A stretch of DNA of 7,368 nt from an uncultured Bacteroidota bacterium (GTDB taxonomy: Bacteria > Bacteroidota > Bacteroidia > Chitinophagales > S012-47): contig CAJXXO010000132.1 in NCBI GenBank assembly GCA_913062655.1, positions 1 through 7,368 on the forward strand. Reading direction: 5' to 3'. The stretch's first letter is position 1, and each line of letters starts with the position of its first letter. The notes beneath the pieces are model-generated. The model had not been told where the DNA came from and did no database searches. It saw only the letters and a list, made by a program, of their open reading frames with translations. Shown here in pieces: positions 1 through 6,876 of the stretch. The position numbers and the translations under genes are program-made.

Positions 1-1748
1 TCTTTTATTGGGTGGTGGGGGATACGCCTGCGGAGCTCGTGGCGCATCACACTGCCATCACCGGGCGTCAACCGTTACCGCCCAAATGGGCCCTGGGCAA
101 CTTCGCCTCTCGCTTTGGTTATGAAACAGAGGCAGAAGCCCGGGCCGTGGTCGATCGCTTTTTGCAGGATAGCATACCCTTAGACGCCATTATCATCGAC
201 CTGTACTGGTTTGGAAAGGGCGTCCACGACAGCTTTAATATGGGCAATCTCCGCTGGGACCGTGAAGCCTGGCCCGACCCGGAAGGCATGATCGCTGACT
301 TTGCCGCACAAGACATCAAGACCATACTGATTACCGAGCCTTTCATTTTACAGGAGTCATACAATTACGACAATGCGGTGGGCCTCGGCTTGCTGGCCAC
401 CGATAGTAGTGATGCCCCTTTTGTGATTGAGGAGTTTTGGTTTGGGCCCGCTGGATTGCTGGACATCTTCAAACCGGCAGCGCGTACCTGGTTTTGGGAG
501 CAGTATGCCCGGCAGGTACAAAAGGGGGTAGCCGGCTGGTGGGGCGATCTGGGGGAGCCGGAGAAACATCCTTCCGGTATTTTTCACGTGAACGGTCCGG
601 CTGATATCGTGCACAATGCCTACGGCCATTGGTGGAGTGAGCTGCTGTTTACCAACTACCAAAAGCACTATCCCGATCAACGGTTGTTTCACCTCAACCG
701 ATCGGGTTTTGCCGGTTCACCTCGATTTGCCGGCTATCCCTGGTCGGGCGATGTGGGCCGCAACTGGTCAGGCTTCGAGGCGCAGTTGCCGATTATGCTG
801 GGTATGGCGTGGTGTGGGGTGCCTTACATGCATAGTGATCTGGGTGGCTTTGCCATGGGCGAGCAGGATCCTGAGCTTTATACCCGTTGGTTGCAAATGG
901 GCGTGTTCAACCCCATCTATCGCCCCCACGCGGGGGGTGACATCCCTTCTGAGCCGGTATTTTGGGACGACACCACAAAAGCACGGGCTCGCGAGGCGAT
1001 ACGATTGCGCTATCAACTGTTGCCCTACAATTACCATCTCGCCTGGGAGGCAGAACAAAAGGGTTGGCCGCTTGCCCGGCCGATGGCTTTTTATGACGAG
1101 GCGGCTATCAGTGATACCACCTATGCACAATACTTTTGGGGCCGCGATGTGTTGGTGGCTCCGGTCTTCGAGCAAGGCGCCACTACTAAAACCGTCTATT
1201 TCCCGGAAGGGGATACTTGGGTGAATTGGTATACCGGTGCCGCTTATGAAGGCGGAAGCCGGGCGACCCTGCCCGTTTCTTTGGATGCCATTCCTTTTTT
1301 TGTGCGTGAAGGGGCGATTTTGCCCTTGCGTCCTCCATTTGACAATATCGATCGCGAGCCGACCAACTTGTGGCAGTGGCAGGTGTATCTGGATGATGAA
1401 CTTCGGGCCGAGACCCGTTTGTACCAGGATGACGGCCATACGCCTGCGGCTACTTCCAAAGGGCTATTTTACTTCAAGTCGATACAGGCTCAATACCGGC
1501 CGAAGTCAGCGCAACTTTCCTTCACCCTATCACATGAAGGGCCGGGGCAGCGGGGATTACTACCGGAAATGGAGCAGGCAACGATCGTGATCCATGGTTT
1601 GCCGGAACCTCCGGCATCGCTGGCCATCAATGGAAAAGAGGAGCCTATTGAGTGGCAATCGTCTCCTTTGGCGCCCGGAAAAGCGGGGGCGTACTGGGCG
1701 GAAGCCACCCAAACCGCTTACTTGGTAGTTGCCTGGTCAAATCTGTAG
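1..1748 (+). CDS. Glycoside hydrolase family 31 enzyme, probable 4-alpha-glucosyltransferase/alpha-glucosidase (5' partial)
   Basis: A GH31 retaining enzyme acting on alpha-glucosyl ends of malto-oligosaccharides. The frame is open from base 3 (Phe-Tyr-Trp before the GTG at 12), so this is the inner part and C-terminus of a longer gene. About 200 N-terminal residues, including the beta-sandwich domain, are outside the window. Numbering from the GTG at 12: the linker PLPPKWALGNFASRFGY (21-37) opens the TIM barrel. GWWGDLGEPE (175-184) holds the nucleophile Asp179 (546-548). PWSGDVGRNW (243-252) holds the acid/base Asp247 (750-752). HSDLGGF (274-280) and RPHAG (304-308) are further conserved substrate-pocket motifs. 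The C-terminus is beta-rich, with YQDDGHTP near 470 as in DUF5110-type tails. DLYWFGK, the WGDLGEPE form of the nucleophile motif and the HNAYGHWW segment recall, from memory, the Cellvibrio Agd31B transglucosylase rather than classic hydrolases. The family call is firm and the transglucosylase call tentative. The gene ends in TAG, 69 bp before a co-directional sugar permease. Confidence 0.93.
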   Translation, partial: FYWVVGDTPAELVAHHTAITGRQPLPPKWALGNFASRFGYETEAEARAVVDRFLQDSIPLDAIIIDLYWFGKGVHDSFNMGNLRWDREAWPDPEGMIADFAAQDIKTILITEPFILQESYNYDNAVGLGLLATDSSDAPFVIEEFWFGPAGLLDIFKPAARTWFWEQYARQVQKGVAGWWGDLGEPEKHPSGIFHVNGPADIVHNAYGHWWSELLFTNYQKHYPDQRLFHLNRSGFAGSPRFAGYPWSGDVGRNWSGFEAQLPIMLGMAWCGVPYMHSDLGGFAMGEQDPELYTRWLQMGVFNPIYRPHAGGDIPSEPVFWDDTTKARAREAIRLRYQLLPYNYHLAWEAEQKGWPLARPMAFYDEAAISDTTYAQYFWGRDVLVAPVFEQGATTKTVYFPEGDTWVNWYTGAAYEGGSRATLPVSLDAIPFFVREGAILPLRPPFDNIDREPTNLWQWQVYLDDELRAETRLYQDDGHTPAATSKGLFYFKSIQAQYRPKSAQLSFTLSHEGPGQRGLLPEMEQATIVIHGLPEPPASLAINGKEEPIEWQSSPLAPGKAGAYWAEATQTAYLVVAWSNL

Positions 1749-1809
1749 AAATCGTAAAGTAATTAGTGGGTATTCTTTAATTTACAGCCGCTTAACAAAA
1801 TCCTAAAGT

Positions 1810-1813
1810 AAGG
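1810..1813 (+). promoter_or_regulatory. Weak ribosome binding site of the permease gene
   Basis: AAGG lies 4 nt before the ATG at 1818. The spacing is short and the match is weak. The start is fixed instead by an in-frame TAA at 1809-1811, two codons upstream, which leaves this ATG as the first possible one. The rest of the 69-bp spacer (1749-1817) is AT-rich, and I find no convincing promoter or terminator in it. Confidence 0.35.
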
Positions 1814-1817
1814 CGGC

Positions 1818-3182
1818 ATGCAGAAACCACGGTTATCCACTTTACAGATCTGGAACATGAGCATGGGCTTTTTGGGCATACAAATGGGATTTGCCCTACA
1901 GAACGCCAATGCCAGTCGAATTTTACAAGTTTTTGGGGCGGACGTACATGAGTTATCCTGGTTTTGGTTGGTAGCGCCACTGACTGGGATGATCGTGCAA
2001 CCGATTATCGGTCACTATTCGGATAGTACGTGGACGAAACTGGGCCGTAGACGACCTTATTTTTTGGTAGGAGCCTTATTGGCTTCTGTTGGTCTCATCA
2101 TGCTGCCACAAGCTGACCTGCTGATTGCCATCTTACCGGCTCTCTGGGTAGGGGCCGGCTTTCTTATGATCATGGATGCATCCTTCAATGTAGCTATGGA
2201 GCCCTTTCGGGCATTGGTGGGTGATAAACTAAACGTGGACCAACGTACTCTCGGTTTTAGTGTGCAGACGGTTCTCATCGGCTTTGGTGCGGTGATCGGT
2301 TCATGGCTACCATACGTGCTGGCCGAATGGTTCAATATTCCCAATACAGCGGCAGAGGGTAAAGTGCCTTTACACCTCATCCTCTCCTTCGTCATCGGTG
2401 CCGGGGTGTTATTGACCACCATTCTTATTACCGTTTTCACTACTAAAGAGTACCCACCCGAGGAAATGGAGAAGTACATTGACGAGGACTTCTACGAATC
2501 GGACGAACCACTGAATACTAACCTATCTGCCATCTTTACCGACTTTGGTCAGATGCCTAAGACAATGAAACAGTTGGGTATCGTGCAGTTTTTTAGCTGG
2601 TTTGCCCTTTTCTCCATGTGGGTGTTTACCACACCCGCATTGGCGCAGCATATCTGGTTGTTGCCACAGGACGACAATACCTCACCAGCTTTCAACGAAG
2701 CAGGAGATTGGGTTGGAGTTATTTTTGGTATCTACAATTTGGTATCTGCCTTATATGCCTTTTTACTGCCAAGTATTGCGGCCAAGCTGGGTCGAAAGCA
2801 GACCCATGCCTTGTCTTTGCTCATAGGAGGTATCGGTTTGATTTCAGTGTATTTTGCCCCTAATAAGTTTTGGCTGATCGGTTCCATGGTATGTGTAGGT
2901 ATTGCCTGGGCCAGTATTTTGGCAATGCCCTATGCGATCCTTACCGGGGCAATTCCGCCCAAAAAGATGGGGGTATACATGGGTATCTTCAACTTCTTCA
3001 TTGTTATCCCACAGATCATCAATGCCCTTGTCGGTGGGCCGATCATTAAATTCTTTTACGGGGGAGAGGCCATATATGCCTTGGTAACAGCGGGTGTGCT
3101 CCTAATTCTCGGTGCCATCTCTGTCCGCTTTGTGGAGGATCCTGATGATCCTGTGCTATTGCGAAAACAAGGAAAACTATAG
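1818..3182 (+). CDS. MFS sugar transporter, SLC45/GPH-like (probable maltose/maltodextrin permease)
   Basis: A 454-residue inner-membrane permease that probably imports maltose or short maltodextrins by cation symport. About 12 hydrophobic segments can be drawn: roughly 11-30, 44-65, 80-98, 102-121, 147-169, 187-207, then 253-272, 297-320, 328-346, 353-375, 385-407 and 416-437. A charged cytoplasmic loop (208-250, rich in Glu/Asp) separates the halves. The loop between TM2 and TM3 carries GHYSDSTWTKLGRRRPYF (65-82), the MFS/GPH signature of the SLC45 and plant sucrose-transporter group. The matching loop in the second half is AAKLGRKQTH (321-330). The stretch MPYAILTGAIPPKKMGVYMG (370-389) is also typical of this group. 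The ATG is fixed by an in-frame stop two codons upstream. The gene follows the GH31 gene on the same strand and probably shares its transcript. The substrate is inferred from the neighbours only; sucrose or another disaccharide is possible. It ends in TAG, 2 bp from the stop of the convergent GH57 gene. Confidence 0.88.
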   Translation: MQKPRLSTLQIWNMSMGFLGIQMGFALQNANASRILQVFGADVHELSWFWLVAPLTGMIVQPIIGHYSDSTWTKLGRRRPYFLVGALLASVGLIMLPQADLLIAILPALWVGAGFLMIMDASFNVAMEPFRALVGDKLNVDQRTLGFSVQTVLIGFGAVIGSWLPYVLAEWFNIPNTAAEGKVPLHLILSFVIGAGVLLTTILITVFTTKEYPPEEMEKYIDEDFYESDEPLNTNLSAIFTDFGQMPKTMKQLGIVQFFSWFALFSMWVFTTPALAQHIWLLPQDDNTSPAFNEAGDWVGVIFGIYNLVSALYAFLLPSIAAKLGRKQTHALSLLIGGIGLISVYFAPNKFWLIGSMVCVGIAWASILAMPYAILTGAIPPKKMGVYMGIFNFFIVIPQIINALVGGPIIKFFYGGEAIYALVTAGVLLILGAISVRFVEDPDDPVLLRKQGKL

Positions 3183-3184
3183 GA

Positions 3185-5629
3185 CTAGTTGGCCGTTTCC
3201 AGCTCATAGTGGAAGGCCATATTGATCAGGTCGCCCAACTGTTTGTAGCTTTCCGTAAGTCGTAGTTTCGCATCGCGATCATCCCCAAGCTTTTCCAATA
3301 TTTCATCGAAGCGGGAAATGATCTTGTAATAGCTGTTTTGCACCTTGTACAGATTGATCTCCAGCGATAGCCGGTTGAAGAGGGTCAGCTTCCGCAGCAC
3401 CAGTCGCAGGAGCTCATAATCCTGTGGTTTCAGCTCCATGATCTGCATAAAAAAGTGGAGGTGATCAGCGGCCACATATTGCAGGCTGGTACGGTCCAGT
3501 TCTATGTTCCACTTTTCTACCTCTTGTACCAGCGCTTGCAAGCGTATCACAGAGCGTTGCTTGTCCTCAAGGTATCGCAGGAGATCATTGTTGATGACCA
3601 CTTTCAGGTTTTGCTGCAACAAGAACGGCAGCGGTACCTTTTCTTTGTTGAGTACAGAGAGCAGGTTGTAATTGCGGTTGTAAATTTTCTTGTAGCTGTC
3701 AGCCGCCAGTTCGAGGTCTTGTGACAGTATCTTCTCCAACACATGGCGCTGCTCGTCTTTGAAGAGACTCCGTAAGCTGAACTTGCGACTGCCAAAGTAT
3801 TGCTCCATTACCGCTATGATGGCGGCCACGCTGTTATCATAAAAAGCCTGCTTGATGGCTACATACATTTCATCAAAGGTCGCCTCGGTCATGGCATCCG
3901 ACACAGAGCCAATAATGTGCTGCTGCCCCAGGTACAGCGCGGCATAGCTGTAGCGTTTCTTCGAAAGGGTAATGCGCGAGTGGACCTTGGTACGGCCCAC
4001 GATCAGTTGTAGTACACCCGCTTCCAGGCGATCAAAGTATTCGTTCTCCGCCCGGTAGATAAAGATCTCCTCCTCGGGCTCATTGGAGAAGATAGCGGCC
4101 ACCGCGTAGTGCATGCCTACCTTGGAGAGGGTCAATCTGCGGGGCTCCACAAATTGCTCATAGATGTTGGCGCCTGTACCATATTCATTGATATTGGAAC
4201 GCGCTTGTGCCAGCAGGTTGATAAACTCTTCCTCCAAATGGACATTGCCCTCCTGCTCGGCCAACTGCATGGCCCGGTTGGCGTATTGCAGAATCTGTGT
4301 CGTTTCAATGCCGGATACCTCATCGAAGAACCAACCACAACTGGTGTACATCAGCAACGCTTGCCGCTGCATTTCCAGCAGGCGCAGGAGCCGTGTCTTT
4401 TCGCGAGCTGTCAGTTTCCTGCCCCCGTGCGACTCCAGAAACTGGTGCACATGCTTACTGTCGCGGTTGTAGATGACCTGTATATAGCTGTTGCGTAGCG
4501 CCCATGGGTCTGGTGTCTGGTACTCTTTGAGTTGCTTCAGGTATACCTGGTTGAGTCGATCGCGGAGCCAGTCGAGGGCATTTCGGAGTACGCTGCGCCA
4601 CTCCTGGTTCCAATCGGGATGACCGCCTGTGCTACAGCCACAGTTGCTACGCCAGCGTTCTACGCCATGTACGCAACTCCACGAGCTGTTTTCGTGGATC
4701 TGTGTTTCGTATTCGGGGGGGAATAGCTCCAGGTATTGGCCATAGTTGGTGATGGTGGCCAATTCATTTTGTTCGATGTAGTCGAGGCAGAAGGAGAGGG
4801 CCATATCACCCAGCTTGTGGTGGTGGCCGTAGCTTTCCCCATCTGTAGCAATGTGTATCAACTGCGGATCATCTGTGGGCGCAAAGCTGTCGATGATGCG
4901 GTGGGCGAATCGCTTACCATCCTTGAGCAGCCCGTTGAAGGCCACCTCCTGCGCCAGGCCACCGTGGTAATAAAAGACGGCAATGGTCTTTCCACTCGGC
5001 AGCGTGACCTGGTACGGACGCGTAGTGTCGAGCGATCCTTCATTCACCGGTGTCCAGTTTTTCTCACCTATTTTCCGCACCTGGGCCCCCTGGCGGGGCG
5101 CCAGTACCGTGTATTTGATACCGTGGTCAGCCAGCACTTCCAGCGTTTCGGTATCGACTGCTGTCTCAGCCAACCACATGCCTTCCGGCTTTCTGCGGTA
5201 GCGATATTCAAAATCGTAGATACCCCACTTTACCTGTGTGATCTTGTCGCGCAGGTTGGCCAACGGCATGATGATGTGGTTGTACACCTGTGCCATAGCG
5301 TTGCCATGGCCACCATACTTGACTATACTTTCCCGGTCGGCCTTGAGGATATCGGCATACGTTTCCGGGGCATGCTTCTCCATCCAACTCAGCAGGGTGG
5401 GGCCAAAGTTGTAGCTGATACGGAGATAGTTGTTGATGATCTTGGTGATCTTACCGTATTCGCCCAGGATTCTGCTGGCGGCATTGGGCGCATAGCACTC
5501 ATAGTTGATGCGCTCGTTCCAATCGTGAAAAGGATAGGCCGAATCTTGTAGTTCGATATCTTCCAACCATGCATTTTCGCGAGGGGGCTGGTAAAAGTGT
5601 CCGTGTATGCAGACGTATTTTTGTGACAT
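3185..5629 (-). CDS. Glycoside hydrolase family 57 protein with DUF3536-type C-terminal region
   Basis: An 814-residue GH57 protein, expected to be a retaining alpha-glucan-active hydrolase or transferase; the exact reaction is unknown. The N-terminal half is the GH57 barrel. Motif 1 is HGHFYQPPREN (9-19) and motif 2 is GGHGNAMAQVYNHIIMPL (106-123). Motif 3 is WLAETAVD (152-159), with nucleophile Glu155. Motif 4 is IATDGESYGHHH (260-271), with acid/base Asp263. A Cys-containing segment, WSCVHGVERWRSNCGC (317-332), follows. From about residue 400 the protein is mostly helical and charged, matching the long C-terminal region called DUF3536 in such proteins. No signal peptide is visible, so it is probably cytoplasmic. 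The ATG at 5629 is secure: a strong GAAGGAA precedes it and an in-frame TAG sits two codons upstream. It lies 20 bp after the GH13 gene and is probably co-transcribed with it, which supports a role in starch/glycogen or maltodextrin metabolism. GH57 also contains branching enzymes, amylopullulanases and 4-alpha-glucanotransferases, and the motifs alone do not choose between them. Confidence 0.9.
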   Translation of the reverse strand: MSQKYVCIHGHFYQPPRENAWLEDIELQDSAYPFHDWNERINYECYAPNAASRILGEYGKITKIINNYLRISYNFGPTLLSWMEKHAPETYADILKADRESIVKYGGHGNAMAQVYNHIIMPLANLRDKITQVKWGIYDFEYRYRRKPEGMWLAETAVDTETLEVLADHGIKYTVLAPRQGAQVRKIGEKNWTPVNEGSLDTTRPYQVTLPSGKTIAVFYYHGGLAQEVAFNGLLKDGKRFAHRIIDSFAPTDDPQLIHIATDGESYGHHHKLGDMALSFCLDYIEQNELATITNYGQYLELFPPEYETQIHENSSWSCVHGVERWRSNCGCSTGGHPDWNQEWRSVLRNALDWLRDRLNQVYLKQLKEYQTPDPWALRNSYIQVIYNRDSKHVHQFLESHGGRKLTAREKTRLLRLLEMQRQALLMYTSCGWFFDEVSGIETTQILQYANRAMQLAEQEGNVHLEEEFINLLAQARSNINEYGTGANIYEQFVEPRRLTLSKVGMHYAVAAIFSNEPEEEIFIYRAENEYFDRLEAGVLQLIVGRTKVHSRITLSKKRYSYAALYLGQQHIIGSVSDAMTEATFDEMYVAIKQAFYDNSVAAIIAVMEQYFGSRKFSLRSLFKDEQRHVLEKILSQDLELAADSYKKIYNRNYNLLSVLNKEKVPLPFLLQQNLKVVINNDLLRYLEDKQRSVIRLQALVQEVEKWNIELDRTSLQYVAADHLHFFMQIMELKPQDYELLRLVLRKLTLFNRLSLEINLYKVQNSYYKIISRFDEILEKLGDDRDAKLRLTESYKQLGDLINMAFHYELETAN
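3191..3218. other. Imperfect inverted repeat (possible hairpin) at the convergent gene ends
   Basis: GGCC (3191-3194) pairs with GGCC (3215-3218), and TTCC (3197-3200) with GGAA (3211-3214). A 2-nt bulge (3195-3196) and a 10-nt loop remain. It starts 8 nt after the permease stop and lies inside the last codons of the GH57 gene. No T-run follows it directly on either strand, so it is not a canonical intrinsic terminator. It could still protect or define the 3' end of the permease transcript. Confidence 0.25.
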
Positions 5630-5635
5630 ATACTA

Positions 5636-5642
5636 TTCCTTC
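5636..5642 (-). promoter_or_regulatory. Strong Shine-Dalgarno of the GH57 gene
   Basis: On the minus strand the sequence reads GAAGGAA, with 6 nt between it and the ATG at 5629. It occupies part of the 20-bp spacer after the GH13 stop codon (5650-5652). The spacer leaves no room for a separate promoter unless one lies inside the GH13 coding end, which supports a GH13-GH57 operon. Confidence 0.6.
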
Positions 5643-5649
5643 AGGGTTG

Positions 5650-6831
5650 TTAGGGTGCGAAATGAATCACACGTACGCCATGAGCGGGTAAGGAGATGGT
5701 GGACCATCCATCGAGTGGTGCTTTGGTCAACACATCCGTTGCCTGCGTGTAGGGCTGCAGCCGATCATGGAAACGCTCGGTAGCGACCGATGTGGGGCCA
5801 TCCTGACTGCTGAGTAGCACCATCACACCCCCCGCTTCAGCATACCGAAAATAGGCATAGATTCCGTCTTCTGGTATAAATTGTTGCATTTCTCCGGTAC
5901 CCAGCCAGGGGTGCTGCTGCCGGAAATCATTGAGTTGCCGGATAATGTTGAATAAACTGGTGTCTGCAACAGGCCAGTGGGCAGGATCGAAATAATTCAA
6001 GGTATCTCCGGGCCATCCACCCGGGAAATCCGTGCGCACCTTACCATCCGGATCGGTAGTGCCCTTGAAATTCCATTCCATTCCGTAGTAGATACACGGT
6101 ATGCCGCGCATGGTCAGCAGCAGAACCACCGCTTGTCGCAGGCGTGGCCCTTGTGCCTGTAGCTGCGAAGCAATGCGATCGGTGTCGTGGTTGTCTAGAA
6201 ACAAAATATTATTCACCGGTTCCTGCAAGAGGTAATCCTGCGTCAACAAGTTGTAAAGTCTTGACCAACCGGTCGTCCAGCCAAAGGGTTCCTGAAGGGC
6301 TGTTGGTACTGCAAAGTGCCACTGAAAATCAGTGACACCATCCAGGTGGCTGTCAAAGTCTTTCTGTACGTTAGTTTGACCGTGATTGTACACTTGTGTG
6401 GCCTTGTTGAAAACGAAAGTCTCACCAAATAAAAACAAGTCAGGGTAAACCGCCTTCAAAGCGGCTGTCCACGCAGCCAGGAAGTCGGTGTCGCTGAAGG
6501 CGTACGTGTCGAGCCGGAAGGCATCAATACCGGCATATTCTACCCACCAGATCGCTTGCTGGATGAGGTACTGCTGCAGGAGAGGCTGATCCTGGTTGAG
6601 GTCGGGCATGGAGGGGGCAAACCAGCCTTCCGTAAAGAGCTGTTGATCTTGTGGCGCTGCGTAGGGGTCATGTAGACTGGGCGCCTTGAAGTTGGAGTGG
6701 GTATAGCTGGGCCATTCGTGAAACCAGTCGGTGGTGGGCGGGTCCAGTGCCATCCAGTGTTGGCTGCCCACATGGTTGTGTACCAGGTCCATTACCAGCG
6801 CCATATCTCGTTGCTGCAACTGATCACCCAA
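5650..6831 (-). CDS. C-terminal fragment of the GH13 gene (catalytic residues, no true start)
   Basis: A gene finder would report this 393-residue piece because of a TTG at 6831, but that codon is an internal leucine in ELGDQLQQ. An AGGA sits directly against the TTG, too close to work as a ribosome site, and the first ATG (6804) has no Shine-Dalgarno. Numbered from the TTG, it holds DLVHNHVG (15-22), nucleophile Asp108 (6508-6510), Glu137 (6421-6423) and Asp216 (6184-6186). MPDLNQDQPLL (75-85) and the FPGGWPGD segment typical of SusA/cyclomaltodextrinases are also present. It lacks the first barrel strands, so it should not fold into an active enzyme by itself. It ends in TAA, 20 bp before the GH57 start. 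Confidence 0.6.
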   Translation of the reverse strand: MGDQLQQRDMALVMDLVHNHVGSQHWMALDPPTTDWFHEWPSYTHSNFKAPSLHDPYAAPQDQQLFTEGWFAPSMPDLNQDQPLLQQYLIQQAIWWVEYAGIDAFRLDTYAFSDTDFLAAWTAALKAVYPDLFLFGETFVFNKATQVYNHGQTNVQKDFDSHLDGVTDFQWHFAVPTALQEPFGWTTGWSRLYNLLTQDYLLQEPVNNILFLDNHDTDRIASQLQAQGPRLRQAVVLLLTMRGIPCIYYGMEWNFKGTTDPDGKVRTDFPGGWPGDTLNYFDPAHWPVADTSLFNIIRQLNDFRQQHPWLGTGEMQQFIPEDGIYAYFRYAEAGGVMVLLSSQDGPTSVATERFHDRLQPYTQATDVLTKAPLDGWSTISLPAHGVRVIHFAP

Positions 6832-6873
6832 TTCCTGGTAAAGCGCATTAGGGCCCAGCCGCGGATCGACCGC

Positions 6874-6876
6874 TTA
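6874..6876 (-). other. Premature in-frame TAA inside the GH13 gene
   Basis: The minus strand reads GCT ACC GAT CTG TAA GCG GTC GAT, that is Ala-Thr-Asp-Leu-stop-Ala-Val-Asp. The protein frame continues without a shift on both sides. One base (T at 6874 on the plus strand, where A or G would give Tyr) accounts for the stop. Confidence 0.95.

Noticed and set aside
12..14. GTG at 12 as the start of the GH31 gene
   Set aside because: The frame is open upstream (Phe-Tyr-Trp), and GH31 proteins have an N-terminal beta-sandwich before the conserved PLPPKWALG segment, so the gene begins outside the window.
1754..1785. An AT-rich imperfect inverted repeat (GTAAA/TTTAC plus TAA/TTA) between the GH31 and permease genes
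   Set aside because: Eight weak pairs with a mismatch and a 14-nt loop, and no T-run. Such a match is expected by chance in AT-rich spacer DNA, so I do not call a terminator or operator.
1755..1811. Direct repeat TAAAGTAA (1755-1762 and 1804-1811)
   Set aside because: Only 8 bp, low complexity, and the second copy overlaps the weak ribosome site. There is not enough to claim a regulator site.
4736..5551. A 271-codon open frame on the plus strand opposite the GH57 gene
   Set aside because: It is fully antisense to a secure GH57 coding region, its translation shows no recognisable family, and a GC-rich reverse frame explains its length. The other antisense and shifted frames in the four genes are rejected for the same reason.
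6874..6876. TAA recoded as an amino acid (stop-codon reassignment or programmed readthrough)
   Set aside because: The same GH13 gene ends in TAA at 5650-5652, so TAA appears to act as a stop here; the other three genes end in TAG. Selenocysteine uses TGA and pyrrolysine TAG. A point mutation or base-call error is simpler.
6831..6876. A frameshift, or two separate GH13 genes
   Set aside because: Both pieces are in the same frame, and the residues between the stop and the TTG at 6831 (AVDPRLGPNALYQE) match what the family has at this point. One gene with one nonsense codon fits best.
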